From Marinobacter lipolyticus SM19 (GTDB taxonomy: Bacteria > Pseudomonadota > Gammaproteobacteria > Pseudomonadales > Oleiphilaceae), in the NCBI RefSeq assembly GCF_000397065.2, contig NZ_KE007329.1:1-64000 (forward strand): a stretch of 64,000 nucleotides of DNA. The letters are read 5' to 3'. This document shows, one piece after another, positions 37,309-44,645 of this stretch (position 1 is the first letter of the stretch; each line of letters opens with the position of its first letter). A program made the translations under genes and the position numbers. Below the pieces are notes generated by a model. The model saw nothing but the letters and a program-made list of their open reading frames with translations. It was not told the origin of the DNA and searched no databases.

Positions 37309-38129
37309 TGAAAGGTATGGACTGGAATCAGAGGCAGGTATTGGTAACCGGCGGTGGCAGCGGCATTGGCCGGGAAATGGTCACCATGTTTCACGCGATG
37401 GGGGCAAAAGTTGCAACCGCGACCCTGGACCCGGATGAACTTGAGTCATTGAAAGCAGAATTGGGTGATGGCCCTGGTGAATTCATTCCCATCCAGATGG
37501 ACCTTACGACAGACGACGCTGTTGAAACGTTGATGCAGCAACTTGATGACCAGGGATTCAGCGTAGAAGTGCTGGTGAACAATGCCGGGACTGGCTTGCT
37601 GGGCAACCACACCGAACTCGACACAAAGAGCGTGCGCAAAGCCCTGACTCTCAACATTCAGGTTGTCACCGAGTTGGTGGCAGTGGTTGCCAGGCGGATG
37701 ATAGAGGAGGGAGTGCAGGGGCACATTCTCAATGTCGCCTCCATTGGTGGTTATGTGCCCGTCCCGAAGCTGGCAGCCTACGCCGGTAGTAAACACTATG
37801 TGATCGCCTTTACTCATGCCTTGGCCGATGAACTGGCGCCTCATGGGATCTATGTAGGAATGCTATGTCCCGGAATAACCCGCACCAAGATATACGACGC
37901 CATGGGGCTATCGTCAGAGCAGCATAGCCGTGGGTCCATCAGCTCTCTTGCCGATCTGGTTGCGATGGATGCAGCACAAGTTGCCGAGTGCGGAATTCGG
38001 GCAATTGAGAAAAAGCAGCGGGTGGCGCTGCCCGGACTGAATAAGTTGGTTCCGGTTTCCTCCCTGTTCCCCCAACAATTTGTCTCGCGGATGCTTCAAG
38101 GAGTTGTTGGAAGCCGATCCGCCCGTTAA
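37308..38129 (+). CDS. Short-chain dehydrogenase/reductase (SDR)
   Basis: This classical SDR of about 273 residues has the NAD(P) motif VTGGGSGIGREM, LVNNAGTG, the catalytic serine in NVASIGGYVP and the YxxxK pair in AAYAGSKHYVIAF. The substrate cannot be told. The start overlaps the AraC stop (TAATG); an ATG at 37317 is an alternative. The 3' end is 18 bases from the esterase lipoprotein, so the three genes look like one unit. SDRs beside secreted esterases often handle the released alcohol or hydroxy acid. That link is inference. Confidence 0.88.
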   Translation: MKGMDWNQRQVLVTGGGSGIGREMVTMFHAMGAKVATATLDPDELESLKAELGDGPGEFIPIQMDLTTDDAVETLMQQLDDQGFSVEVLVNNAGTGLLGNHTELDTKSVRKALTLNIQVVTELVAVVARRMIEEGVQGHILNVASIGGYVPVPKLAAYAGSKHYVIAFTHALADELAPHGIYVGMLCPGITRTKIYDAMGLSSEQHSRGSISSLADLVAMDAAQVAECGIRAIEKKQRVALPGLNKLVPVSSLFPQQFVSRMLQGVVGSRSAR

Positions 38130-38147
38130 CGCGAAGGACATCCTCAA

Positions 38148-40325
38148 ATGACATTAAAAAATAAAAACAAAATCATCCTTACTTTGACCACTGTGCTTCT
38201 TGCCGCCTGTGGCGGCGGAAGCGACAAACCTTCGGCGGTCGAGTCGGACCAGATTTCCAATGCACCCAGAGACGAAACGCCACAACTGGAGTCGCCTGTG
38301 CATTCACAATGCGTTCGCGACAGTTGGGTAGCTGGCACGACCGAACTGTGCCAGGGCGTCCTGACCTATTACGACTATGTCTATGATGACTACGGCGCGG
38401 ATGCCGGACTTGTCTCTATGGACCCGGCATTGCTGAACCTGCTGAATCGGGGAGGGCAGCTCGGGTTGCCCACTGCGAACACCCCCGGGCTCCTTTCTCC
38501 TGCAGCTGGTGATCAGCGTTACCCGACTGGACGGGAAAATACCGCAGACCTTGTCAGGCTGAGCCTGGCAATTAAGCAAAACAAACTGATAGTGATGGCC
38601 GAGCTCAACACTATGTTCAATCCGGATGATGCGATTCTGGGAGTCGCTATCGATACCAATCCGGAGGGCGATTCCGGTGGTGGTAACTGGGGTGAGATCA
38701 ATGTCAGTAGTGACGGTTGGGATCAGACCTATTTCGCGCATCACGGAGACCCAGACACCAATACCCTGTCCCTGACCGCTCCGTTACCCGAAGGGGAGCA
38801 CTGGCGTATTCAGGCTGCCGTAGCAAAAGCGGACGGTACGGTGATGAACGTAGCGTTCCGTGGCCCACACGAAGAAGCTAAAGCCGATGGCGGGGTAAAT
38901 CAGGTACTACCGGCTTCGGGCAACTTCTGGGAAGATCGCCAGGCGGCAGAGTTGGCTGACGGCGACATCAGCGCGTTTGGCCAGATGGTCAACGTCTCCG
39001 ATCTTCGCAATGGCGTCACGCAAGTGGCCGAAAAAACGACTGGCTTCCATCAGCGAGTGTATACATCAGCCTACCCATTGGGAGAAGGCATCGCCATGCC
39101 TGCAGAAGATGGACGGGATGGCGGGGGGCTGTTCTGCGGTCAGTCGTTTACTTACCTCGGCAAGTACCAGCCGTATGGCGTCTATGTTCCTGAGGGTGAT
39201 CATGCTGATAAGCCGGGCATGATGGTGGTGATGCATGGCTGTGAGGCGAACCATGCCAGCCAGATAAACCAAACCAACATGCAAAGACAATTTGGTGACG
39301 ACCTCAATCGAATTCTTGTTTCGCCTTTGGGAAGAGGGCCTTATGGCTTTTATACCGGGCCGTCCGAACGGGATGTTCTGGATGTCATGGAGGATATAGA
39401 ACAAGCTTATGACATTGATCCGGATCGCATTTTCGCTTCTGGTTATTCCATGGGGGGCTTTGGCGCTCTTCATATGGCGACCCATTACCCGGATCGATTC
39501 GCGGGCATGGTAAGTTGGGTGGGGCATACGGGTGATCTGATCAATAAACCCAGCGTTCAACCCCTGGTGGACGAACTTCTCAATACCACATCGGAGGTTT
39601 TATTGCGGCCAGTATTGGCGTCGATCCTGGGCAGTATTGCAGACCCTCAAACCGGTACCGAAAATGTCATCGACTACCTGGAGAATTTACGCCACGTGCC
39701 CAGTGCCCATTTATACGCTGGCGCAGATGAACTGGTTCCAATACACGAAGCTCTGGCTATTGCTCAGCGACTCTCGCTCACAGAGGGTGTTGAATATTAC
39801 TTTTACCTGCACCCAGTTGCGGAACATTTAACACTATTGTTGTTTGATAATTGGGCTAAAGAAGCCCAGTTGAGTGCTGACTGGGCCAGGGTATTAAACC
39901 CATCTCGCGTCAGTTACCGGTTTGATCCACGCTTCGACTACCCGGATCTGGATATTATTCATGATAAAGCCTATTGGGTGAGCAATTTGCGGGCCCGTAG
40001 CGTGAATGAGGCCTTTATTGATTTGTCGGCACCGGGTTGTAATGTCAGTGATCCGGCTTTTGACGTGGGAACCGGCCTGGGCGCATCGCCGCTACCATGG
40101 GCTGGCAGCTATCGACTGGCTGAGGGGGTTATCCCTGCCGCTCCGTCCCTGACCCTGAGCGGGAAGTTGGAGAATGTAGCCAGTGCCACGCTGGACCTGG
40201 AATCAATTTGCCTGAAGGGTATGGCCTTCTACTACGACATCGACAGCGATGGGCCGGCTGTTCTTGAACTGAGCGATGGCCGTGTACTGAATCTGGTGGC
40301 GGGTAAGAATGAAGGTCTGTTCTGA
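38148..40325 (+). CDS. Large lipoprotein esterase/depolymerase-like alpha-beta hydrolase
   Basis: This 725-residue lipoprotein has a signal with lipobox LLAAC (cysteine about residue 23) followed by GGGS. Residues about 115-270 look like a beta-sandwich of the CBM9/DOMON type (IVMAELNTMFNPDDAILGVAID). Residues about 330-600 form an alpha/beta hydrolase with MMVVMHGCEANH (oxyanion region), the nucleophile elbow ASGYSMGGFGALH (Ser about 433), then AGADELVPIHEA and HPVAEHL, giving plausible Asp and His. The HGC pattern is shared with polyhydroxyalkanoate depolymerases and feruloyl-type esterases. The C-terminal about 80 residues form another beta-domain. It probably acts at the outer membrane or outside on an ester polymer. 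The substrate is unknown. Confidence 0.82.
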   Translation: MTLKNKNKIILTLTTVLLAACGGGSDKPSAVESDQISNAPRDETPQLESPVHSQCVRDSWVAGTTELCQGVLTYYDYVYDDYGADAGLVSMDPALLNLLNRGGQLGLPTANTPGLLSPAAGDQRYPTGRENTADLVRLSLAIKQNKLIVMAELNTMFNPDDAILGVAIDTNPEGDSGGGNWGEINVSSDGWDQTYFAHHGDPDTNTLSLTAPLPEGEHWRIQAAVAKADGTVMNVAFRGPHEEAKADGGVNQVLPASGNFWEDRQAAELADGDISAFGQMVNVSDLRNGVTQVAEKTTGFHQRVYTSAYPLGEGIAMPAEDGRDGGGLFCGQSFTYLGKYQPYGVYVPEGDHADKPGMMVVMHGCEANHASQINQTNMQRQFGDDLNRILVSPLGRGPYGFYTGPSERDVLDVMEDIEQAYDIDPDRIFASGYSMGGFGALHMATHYPDRFAGMVSWVGHTGDLINKPSVQPLVDELLNTTSEVLLRPVLASILGSIADPQTGTENVIDYLENLRHVPSAHLYAGADELVPIHEALAIAQRLSLTEGVEYYFYLHPVAEHLTLLLFDNWAKEAQLSADWARVLNPSRVSYRFDPRFDYPDLDIIHDKAYWVSNLRARSVNEAFIDLSAPGCNVSDPAFDVGTGLGASPLPWAGSYRLAEGVIPAAPSLTLSGKLENVASATLDLESICLKGMAFYYDIDSDGPAVLELSDGRVLNLVAGKNEGLF

Positions 40326-40502
40326 CGCCGCAATCAGTGGTGAAGAGCTTTTCGGCAGGCTTCAGGCCAGAATTGCATTCCAGCGTGAGGGATTTGGGTT
40401 GATAGGCAAGTATCTGGAATAGGGGCCCGACGGCCATTGCTCGAGTTCCTCTAACGGATCATGATTCGGAAACCGAAAAATCAACAAGAATCAGGATCTC
40501 TC

Positions 40503-41867
40503 ATGCCCCAATCGCCCCTGGCCCAACCCCTGAAACTCCCCTGCGGCGCTGTCTTACCCAACCGAATCGCCAAGGCCGCCATGACCGAAGGGCTGTCCGA
40601 TGATCAATTGCACGCCACTCATCGGCATGAAACGCTCTATCGGCGCTGGTCCGATGGCGGTGCAGGGCTGCTGATCACCGGCAATGTGATGATTGATCAT
40701 CGGGTGCTGGAACGACCGGGTAATGTGGCCATTGATCCTGCACCGGCGGAGGGCGAGCCTGGGGGTATGGCGCAACTGCGGGCCTGGGCCAAAGCCGGTA
40801 CCCGCAACGGCAACCATTTGTGGATGCAGATCTCTCATGCCGGCCGCCAGTCGCCGCGCTATGTTACTTCGCGGCCGATGGGGCCCTCGGCGGTTCAGCT
40901 GTCGCTGATGGGCAACTATGCCCGCCCGCGGGCGCTGACGGAGCCGGAGATCCTGGACTTTATCCAGCGTTTTGCCAACGTCGCCAGGATTGCCAAAGAC
41001 GCGGGCTTCACTGGTGTTCAGGTGCATGGGGCCCATGGTTATTTGCTGTCGTCGTTTCTTTCACCGGTGACCAACCAACGGACGGATCGCTGGGGCGGGG
41101 CTCTGGAGAATCGTGCCCGTTTCCTGCTGGAAGTAGTTCGTGCGACCCGCGCGGCCGTGGGGCCGGAGTTTCCGGTGGCGGTAAAGCTGAATTCCGACGA
41201 TTTCCGCAAGGGCGGGTTTACGCTCGATGAGTCTGTGCGCGCGGTGCGCTGGCTCAATGAGGAGGGTATTGATCTGCTGGAGGTGTCCGGCGGCACCTAC
41301 GAACAGCCGCGGCTGCTCGGGTACAGCGGTGATGCCGACACGGCGAGCGATGGGCCGGCCATGAGGGAAAACACTCGCAAGCGGGAGGCTTACTTCCTGG
41401 ATTATGCCCAGACGATTCGTGAGGTGTGCGATTGCCCGCTGATGGTCACCGGTGGATTCCGGACGTGCACGTTTATGGAAGAGGTGGTTGCCAGCGGCGA
41501 AACTGATGTGGTGGGCCTTGGCCGACCGCTCTGCACGGAACCCGATACGCCCAGGGACCTGCTTGAGGGCTGCATCGATAAGACCATTTGCCACGAGGAT
41601 CACGTCAAACTTGCTCAGCGGGGCTTTTTCTCCCCGACCAGTCCGCTGATGCCATTCAAAATAATAAACGTGCTTGGCGGTCAGGCCTGGTACTACCAGC
41701 AGATTTTCCGGCTGGCAGATGACGAAGAGGCTGATCCGAATCTGGGTATCCTCAAGGCGATTGGCGCTTATCTGAAAGATGAACTGAGCCGGGCCCGGCG
41801 GGTGAAGAAGTCCCGCCGTCACCAGAGCTCTATTTCAGAAGCAGTCGCTGAACAGAGTGGGGCATGA
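40503..41867 (+). CDS. NADH:flavin oxidoreductase (Old Yellow Enzyme family)
   Basis: This 454-residue FMN-dependent enzyme has a TIM barrel of the OYE type: LPNRIAKAAMTEG at the FMN site, QISHAGRQSP, VQVHGAHGYLLSSFLSPVTNQRTDRWGG, and VGLGRPLCTEPD near the end. It lacks the C-terminal iron-sulfur and FAD domains of dienoyl-CoA reductases, so it is a single-domain ene-reductase-like protein. ATG 40503 follows AGGA; an ATG at 40461 adds 14 residues. The last 38 bases overlap the convergent SDR gene. The substrate is unknown. Confidence 0.88.
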   Translation: MPQSPLAQPLKLPCGAVLPNRIAKAAMTEGLSDDQLHATHRHETLYRRWSDGGAGLLITGNVMIDHRVLERPGNVAIDPAPAEGEPGGMAQLRAWAKAGTRNGNHLWMQISHAGRQSPRYVTSRPMGPSAVQLSLMGNYARPRALTEPEILDFIQRFANVARIAKDAGFTGVQVHGAHGYLLSSFLSPVTNQRTDRWGGALENRARFLLEVVRATRAAVGPEFPVAVKLNSDDFRKGGFTLDESVRAVRWLNEEGIDLLEVSGGTYEQPRLLGYSGDADTASDGPAMRENTRKREAYFLDYAQTIREVCDCPLMVTGGFRTCTFMEEVVASGETDVVGLGRPLCTEPDTPRDLLEGCIDKTICHEDHVKLAQRGFFSPTSPLMPFKIINVLGGQAWYYQQIFRLADDEEADPNLGILKAIGAYLKDELSRARRVKKSRRHQSSISEAVAEQSGA

Positions 41868-42648
41868 ACCGGGTGATAAAGGCGCCGGCGTAGGTCTGCG
41901 GCGTAACCAGATATCGCGGCTTGGGCCGCGCCGCTTCTGCAGCCCGGTAAATCTTTTTGGCAACGTCCGACGCACTGGCCGTAAACGGCTTCAATTTAGC
42001 GCCTGGCGCGAGAGCGGCTTCCATGGCTTCGTACTTCTCCTTGTGCACCGCGCTCGCCCGGCTGGTCACGGGCTGCAAGGCAGCCAGGGCATGTTCCCTG
42101 AAGCGGGTTGCCACGGGCCCCGGTAGCACCAGCGAGACACTTTCCAGGCTTTTGCTGCCCCGTTCATCAAACCAGAAGCTGTCGTGAGCCGCGTTCATAG
42201 CGGACTTCGCGGCACAATAAGCGCCTTTCATTTGTTGGGGCGTAATGGATAAGACGGAGCTGACAGCGATGACCCGTAACGGTATTCCGTGTCGTTCGCA
42301 GAGCCTCAGACAGACAGCGGCCAGCTTGATCGGGCCGAATACGTGGGTGCTGAATTGCTTGAGCCACATGGCCTCGGACAGATCGCGAAGGGCCCCGAAT
42401 TGCCCGTAACCGGAGTTGTTGACCAGAATAACCCGCTTGGCCCCCGCGATTTCGGTTTCCAGCGCGCCCGAAAGGCTATCAATCTGGTCAAAGGACTCAA
42501 GATCCAGTGCCAGTTCCAGAGCTGCTGACTCAACGCCACTTGGCTGTCGGGACAGGGCGATAACCCTATAGCCGTTTCGGGCAAAGAGGGCGCAGGCTTC
42601 ACGGCCAATGCCGGCACTGGCACCGGTTACCAGGGCAAGTTTTGCCAT
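41830..42648 (-). CDS. Short-chain dehydrogenase/reductase (SDR)
   Basis: This 272-residue SDR has VTGASAGIGREACALFARNG, LVNNSGYGQFG, the SSVLSITPQQMKGAYCAAKSAM active-site region (Ser, Tyr, Lys) and a C-terminal extension of about 60 residues. That extension resembles those of DltE/SDR5-like enzymes acting on larger or membrane-linked substrates (ARPKPRYLVTPQTYAG...FMPHSVQRLLLK). The catalytic residues are present. It runs opposite to the OYE gene and overlaps its end by 38 bases. No operon partner is evident on its own strand. Confidence 0.87.
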   Translation of the reverse strand: MAKLALVTGASAGIGREACALFARNGYRVIALSRQPSGVESAALELALDLESFDQIDSLSGALETEIAGAKRVILVNNSGYGQFGALRDLSEAMWLKQFSTHVFGPIKLAAVCLRLCERHGIPLRVIAVSSVLSITPQQMKGAYCAAKSAMNAAHDSFWFDERGSKSLESVSLVLPGPVATRFREHALAALQPVTSRASAVHKEKYEAMEAALAPGAKLKPFTASASDVAKKIYRAAEAARPKPRYLVTPQTYAGAFITRFMPHSVQRLLLK

Positions 42649-42794
42649 AGTGGATGTCCTTTGGTTTGAGACCAGACCTGCTGAAAGGGGAGGATGGCAG
42701 TGACGCCCTTAGTCCTGAACGGTCAGGAAACCGGATTGCGAGGCAGTTGTTGCAAAAAATGCAACAGTTCAATCTTGAAGCCTGCCGCCCCACT

Positions 42795-43211
42795 TCACTC
42801 AAACATATCAGAAAAAACCCGCGCAAATTCCTTGAAGTCATTCAAATGGAACTTGCAGATGGAGAAAACAATTTCCCAATTCACCTCGTCATAGTTATGA
42901 ACCATCACGTTCCGGAAGCCGACGGATTTTCTCATACGCTCAGCGAGACCATGATCGATGATGCCGGACGTTGCCAATGCTTCGAATGTTTGCCCCATGG
43001 TTTTCGGTGAAGTTGCCCCGGCATGTTCGGCGAGCCAATGAGAGGCGATATCGACGCACATCTGCACGGCCCGTGTCAGGTTCAGTGAGATGATATCCTG
43101 CGCATCCACATCTTCCAAAAGCGCTGAAAGATTCTTTGGTAACCTGGACTCCACTCGCTCGATACAGCGCCTGAGAGATTCCAGTTTCTGTGCTACGAGT
43201 TGTTCATCCAT
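42795..43211 (-). CDS. hepT: HEPN-domain toxin HepT
   Basis: This 138-residue helical protein of the HepT/DUF86 family has the RNase motif RX4-6H at FRNVMVHNYD (Arg-Asn-Val-Met-Val-His-Asn-Tyr). This is the RX4HXY signature of HEPN toxins, which cut RNA and are silenced when MntA adds AMP to the tyrosine. It overlaps the antitoxin gene by 19 bases (the antitoxin is read first). The pair is a complete HEPN/MNT toxin-antitoxin module. It lies 180 bases from the Wadjet-like operon, on the other strand, which fits a defence island. No integrase is seen nearby. Confidence 0.93.
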   Translation of the reverse strand: MDEQLVAQKLESLRRCIERVESRLPKNLSALLEDVDAQDIISLNLTRAVQMCVDIASHWLAEHAGATSPKTMGQTFEALATSGIIDHGLAERMRKSVGFRNVMVHNYDEVNWEIVFSICKFHLNDFKEFARVFSDMFE

Positions 43212-43606
43212 GCCCGGCGTCGCCCTTCGAGTATGCGTTTCTGGTAGGGTACAAAATCTTCGTTTTCCATAATGTTACGAAATATCAGTTCGCCCCAGTA
43301 ACGTCTGGGGCCCAGCACTTGAATGCCGTTGGAGACAATCTGGTCCAGGAGCGGTTGGCCGGCAGTGCGCAGGTCTATCAGGTCGACGGGCCGATTGAAG
43401 GCCAGTGCAAGTGCCTCGGTTATGGCAATGCGTTCATCAGCGGTTAGCCGCTTATCGGCCTGCACGGCCACGTCGATGTCGCTGTCCGGGCGTTCTGCAG
43501 CGTGTGCCATAGAGCCGAACAGAACGGCGAAGCGGATATCAGGAAACCGCCCCAACTGGTCGCGAAGCTCTGCTATTTCAGTGCGCTCTGGTGTTTTTGT
43601 TTGCAT
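43193..43606 (-). CDS. mntA: MNT-type nucleotidyltransferase antitoxin MntA
   Basis: This 137-residue minimal nucleotidyltransferase has FGSMAHAAERPDSDIDVAV, the GSX10DXD motif that coordinates metal and ATP. In the Shewanella SO_3165/3166-type pair the antitoxin adds AMP to the HEPN tyrosine. It is translated first and its end overlaps hepT by 19 bases, ensuring antitoxin is made with toxin. The start is ATG 43606. The intact GSX10DXD motif suggests it is active. Confidence 0.93.
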   Translation of the reverse strand: MQTKTPERTEIAELRDQLGRFPDIRFAVLFGSMAHAAERPDSDIDVAVQADKRLTADERIAITEALALAFNRPVDLIDLRTAGQPLLDQIVSNGIQVLGPRRYWGELIFRNIMENEDFVPYQKRILEGRRRAWMNNS

Positions 43607-43720
43607 ATCTACGGTTCTGCTTTACGGCTATAAAAAGAGCTTACCAGAGTTTAGCGCTTATTTTTCCTTTCCACTTTCAAAGGCCCGACTGATTTGGGTC
43701 TGGTCAGAGAGTGAGTTGGT

Positions 43721-43755
43721 GGGGGGGGGCAACTTGTAAAGATTTCTTACAAGTT
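43721..43755. promoter_or_regulatory. G-tract and perfect inverted repeat before the Wadjet-like operon
   Basis: A run of nine G (43721-43729) is followed by AACTTGTAA (43731-43739), 7 bases, and TTACAAGTT (43747-43755), a perfect 9-base inverted repeat. It lies 33 bases before the GTG of the first gene. It could be an operator for a regulator or an RNA hairpin. The G-run could slip during replication. The binding protein is unknown. Confidence 0.6.
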
Positions 43756-43787
43756 CAGTGGGAGGGCGGTCGAGAGGTCAAATGTAA

Positions 43788-44645
43788 GTGGAAGCATTAC
43801 AGTCTGGATGTGGTGATGGCACACTATTGAAAAACCAATCCCAGAGAAGCCATGGTGCACCCTTGAATGACTACCTCGAGAAAATCCTCCGTGGCCAGCC
43901 CATTAACTACGAAGCGTTCCTGAAGAAACTTCCGGAGCCGTTTCGCCGCCGCCATAGGGAGTTCTTTGCGACCGAAAAGGTGCAATCCAACCGCTGGGTT
44001 GTCACGATCCTGGATGAAAGCGCTTTCGCGGAGCTGCAGAATTTAGCGCAGGCGCCGGTAAGCCGGGTCGACGCCGCGAAAAAAGGCGATTCCCACCGCC
44101 ATGGTACCGAGGTTAGCTTTCTCCTGGTTTACCATCAGGGCCTGGCGTCCAGCCGGCCGGATGTAGCCGTTATTGGGACGGAGTCCGTTGATATTGGTTT
44201 TCATCGGGCCCGGTCCGTGCTGGTGGTGGAGAACGAGCGCAATTTCTTCCAGTATCCCCAGATGCTGAGCTTTGCCAGTGAGGCATTGGGAAGGCCTCTG
44301 GAACTGGCCAATTGTGATGTGGTGCTGGGCGGTGGCAACCGGGTTACCCGGGGCGCGATTCTTGACTGGTTGAAGGGCTACGAAGAAGTATTCTGCGCAT
44401 TCGATTATGATGCCGGTGGTCTGCAAATGTTCTCGACGGTAGCAGCCTCTCTCGGTGACAAAGCCACGTTCGTGCAGCCAACCGACTGGCAGCCCTGGCT
44501 AGACCGTTTCTGCAAGGTGCCGGACAGCACTGAGCGGTTTACCAAGGCGCTTTCACTGGCCGAAGCGCTTGGATTTGTATCCCTGGCAGAGGCCTTTCGA
44601 GCCACCGGCAAATTCATGGAACAGGAGATGATTCTGGATGAGTGA
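43788..44645 (+). CDS. jetD: Wadjet-like JetD nuclease subunit (Toprim), short form
   Basis: This 285-residue protein ends in a Toprim domain like JetD/MksG (DUF2220): VLVVENERNFFQYP with the catalytic Glu (E148), GGGN (181-184), and FDYDAGG with the DxD pair (D206, D208). In Wadjet this subunit cuts circular plasmid DNA held by the SMC complex. The N-terminal about 110 residues are helical and shorter than the DUF3322 arm of usual JetD (380-420 residues). The start is a GTG with GAGAGG 10 bases upstream (43772-43777). The last 8 bases overlap the SMC gene. Toprim acidic residues are all present, so it should be active. Confidence 0.8.
   Translation: MEALQSGCGDGTLLKNQSQRSHGAPLNDYLEKILRGQPINYEAFLKKLPEPFRRRHREFFATEKVQSNRWVVTILDESAFAELQNLAQAPVSRVDAAKKGDSHRHGTEVSFLLVYHQGLASSRPDVAVIGTESVDIGFHRARSVLVVENERNFFQYPQMLSFASEALGRPLELANCDVVLGGGNRVTRGAILDWLKGYEEVFCAFDYDAGGLQMFSTVAASLGDKATFVQPTDWQPWLDRFCKVPDSTERFTKALSLAEALGFVSLAEAFRATGKFMEQEMILDE

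Noticed and set aside
40087..40098. CCGCTACCA near 40090 as a copy of the tRNA 3' end (attachment site)
   Set aside because: Only about nine bases match and it falls inside the esterase coding sequence; chance match.
42654..43272. Plus-strand frames opposite hepT/mntA
   Set aside because: They are antisense to well-supported toxin-antitoxin genes and show no domains.
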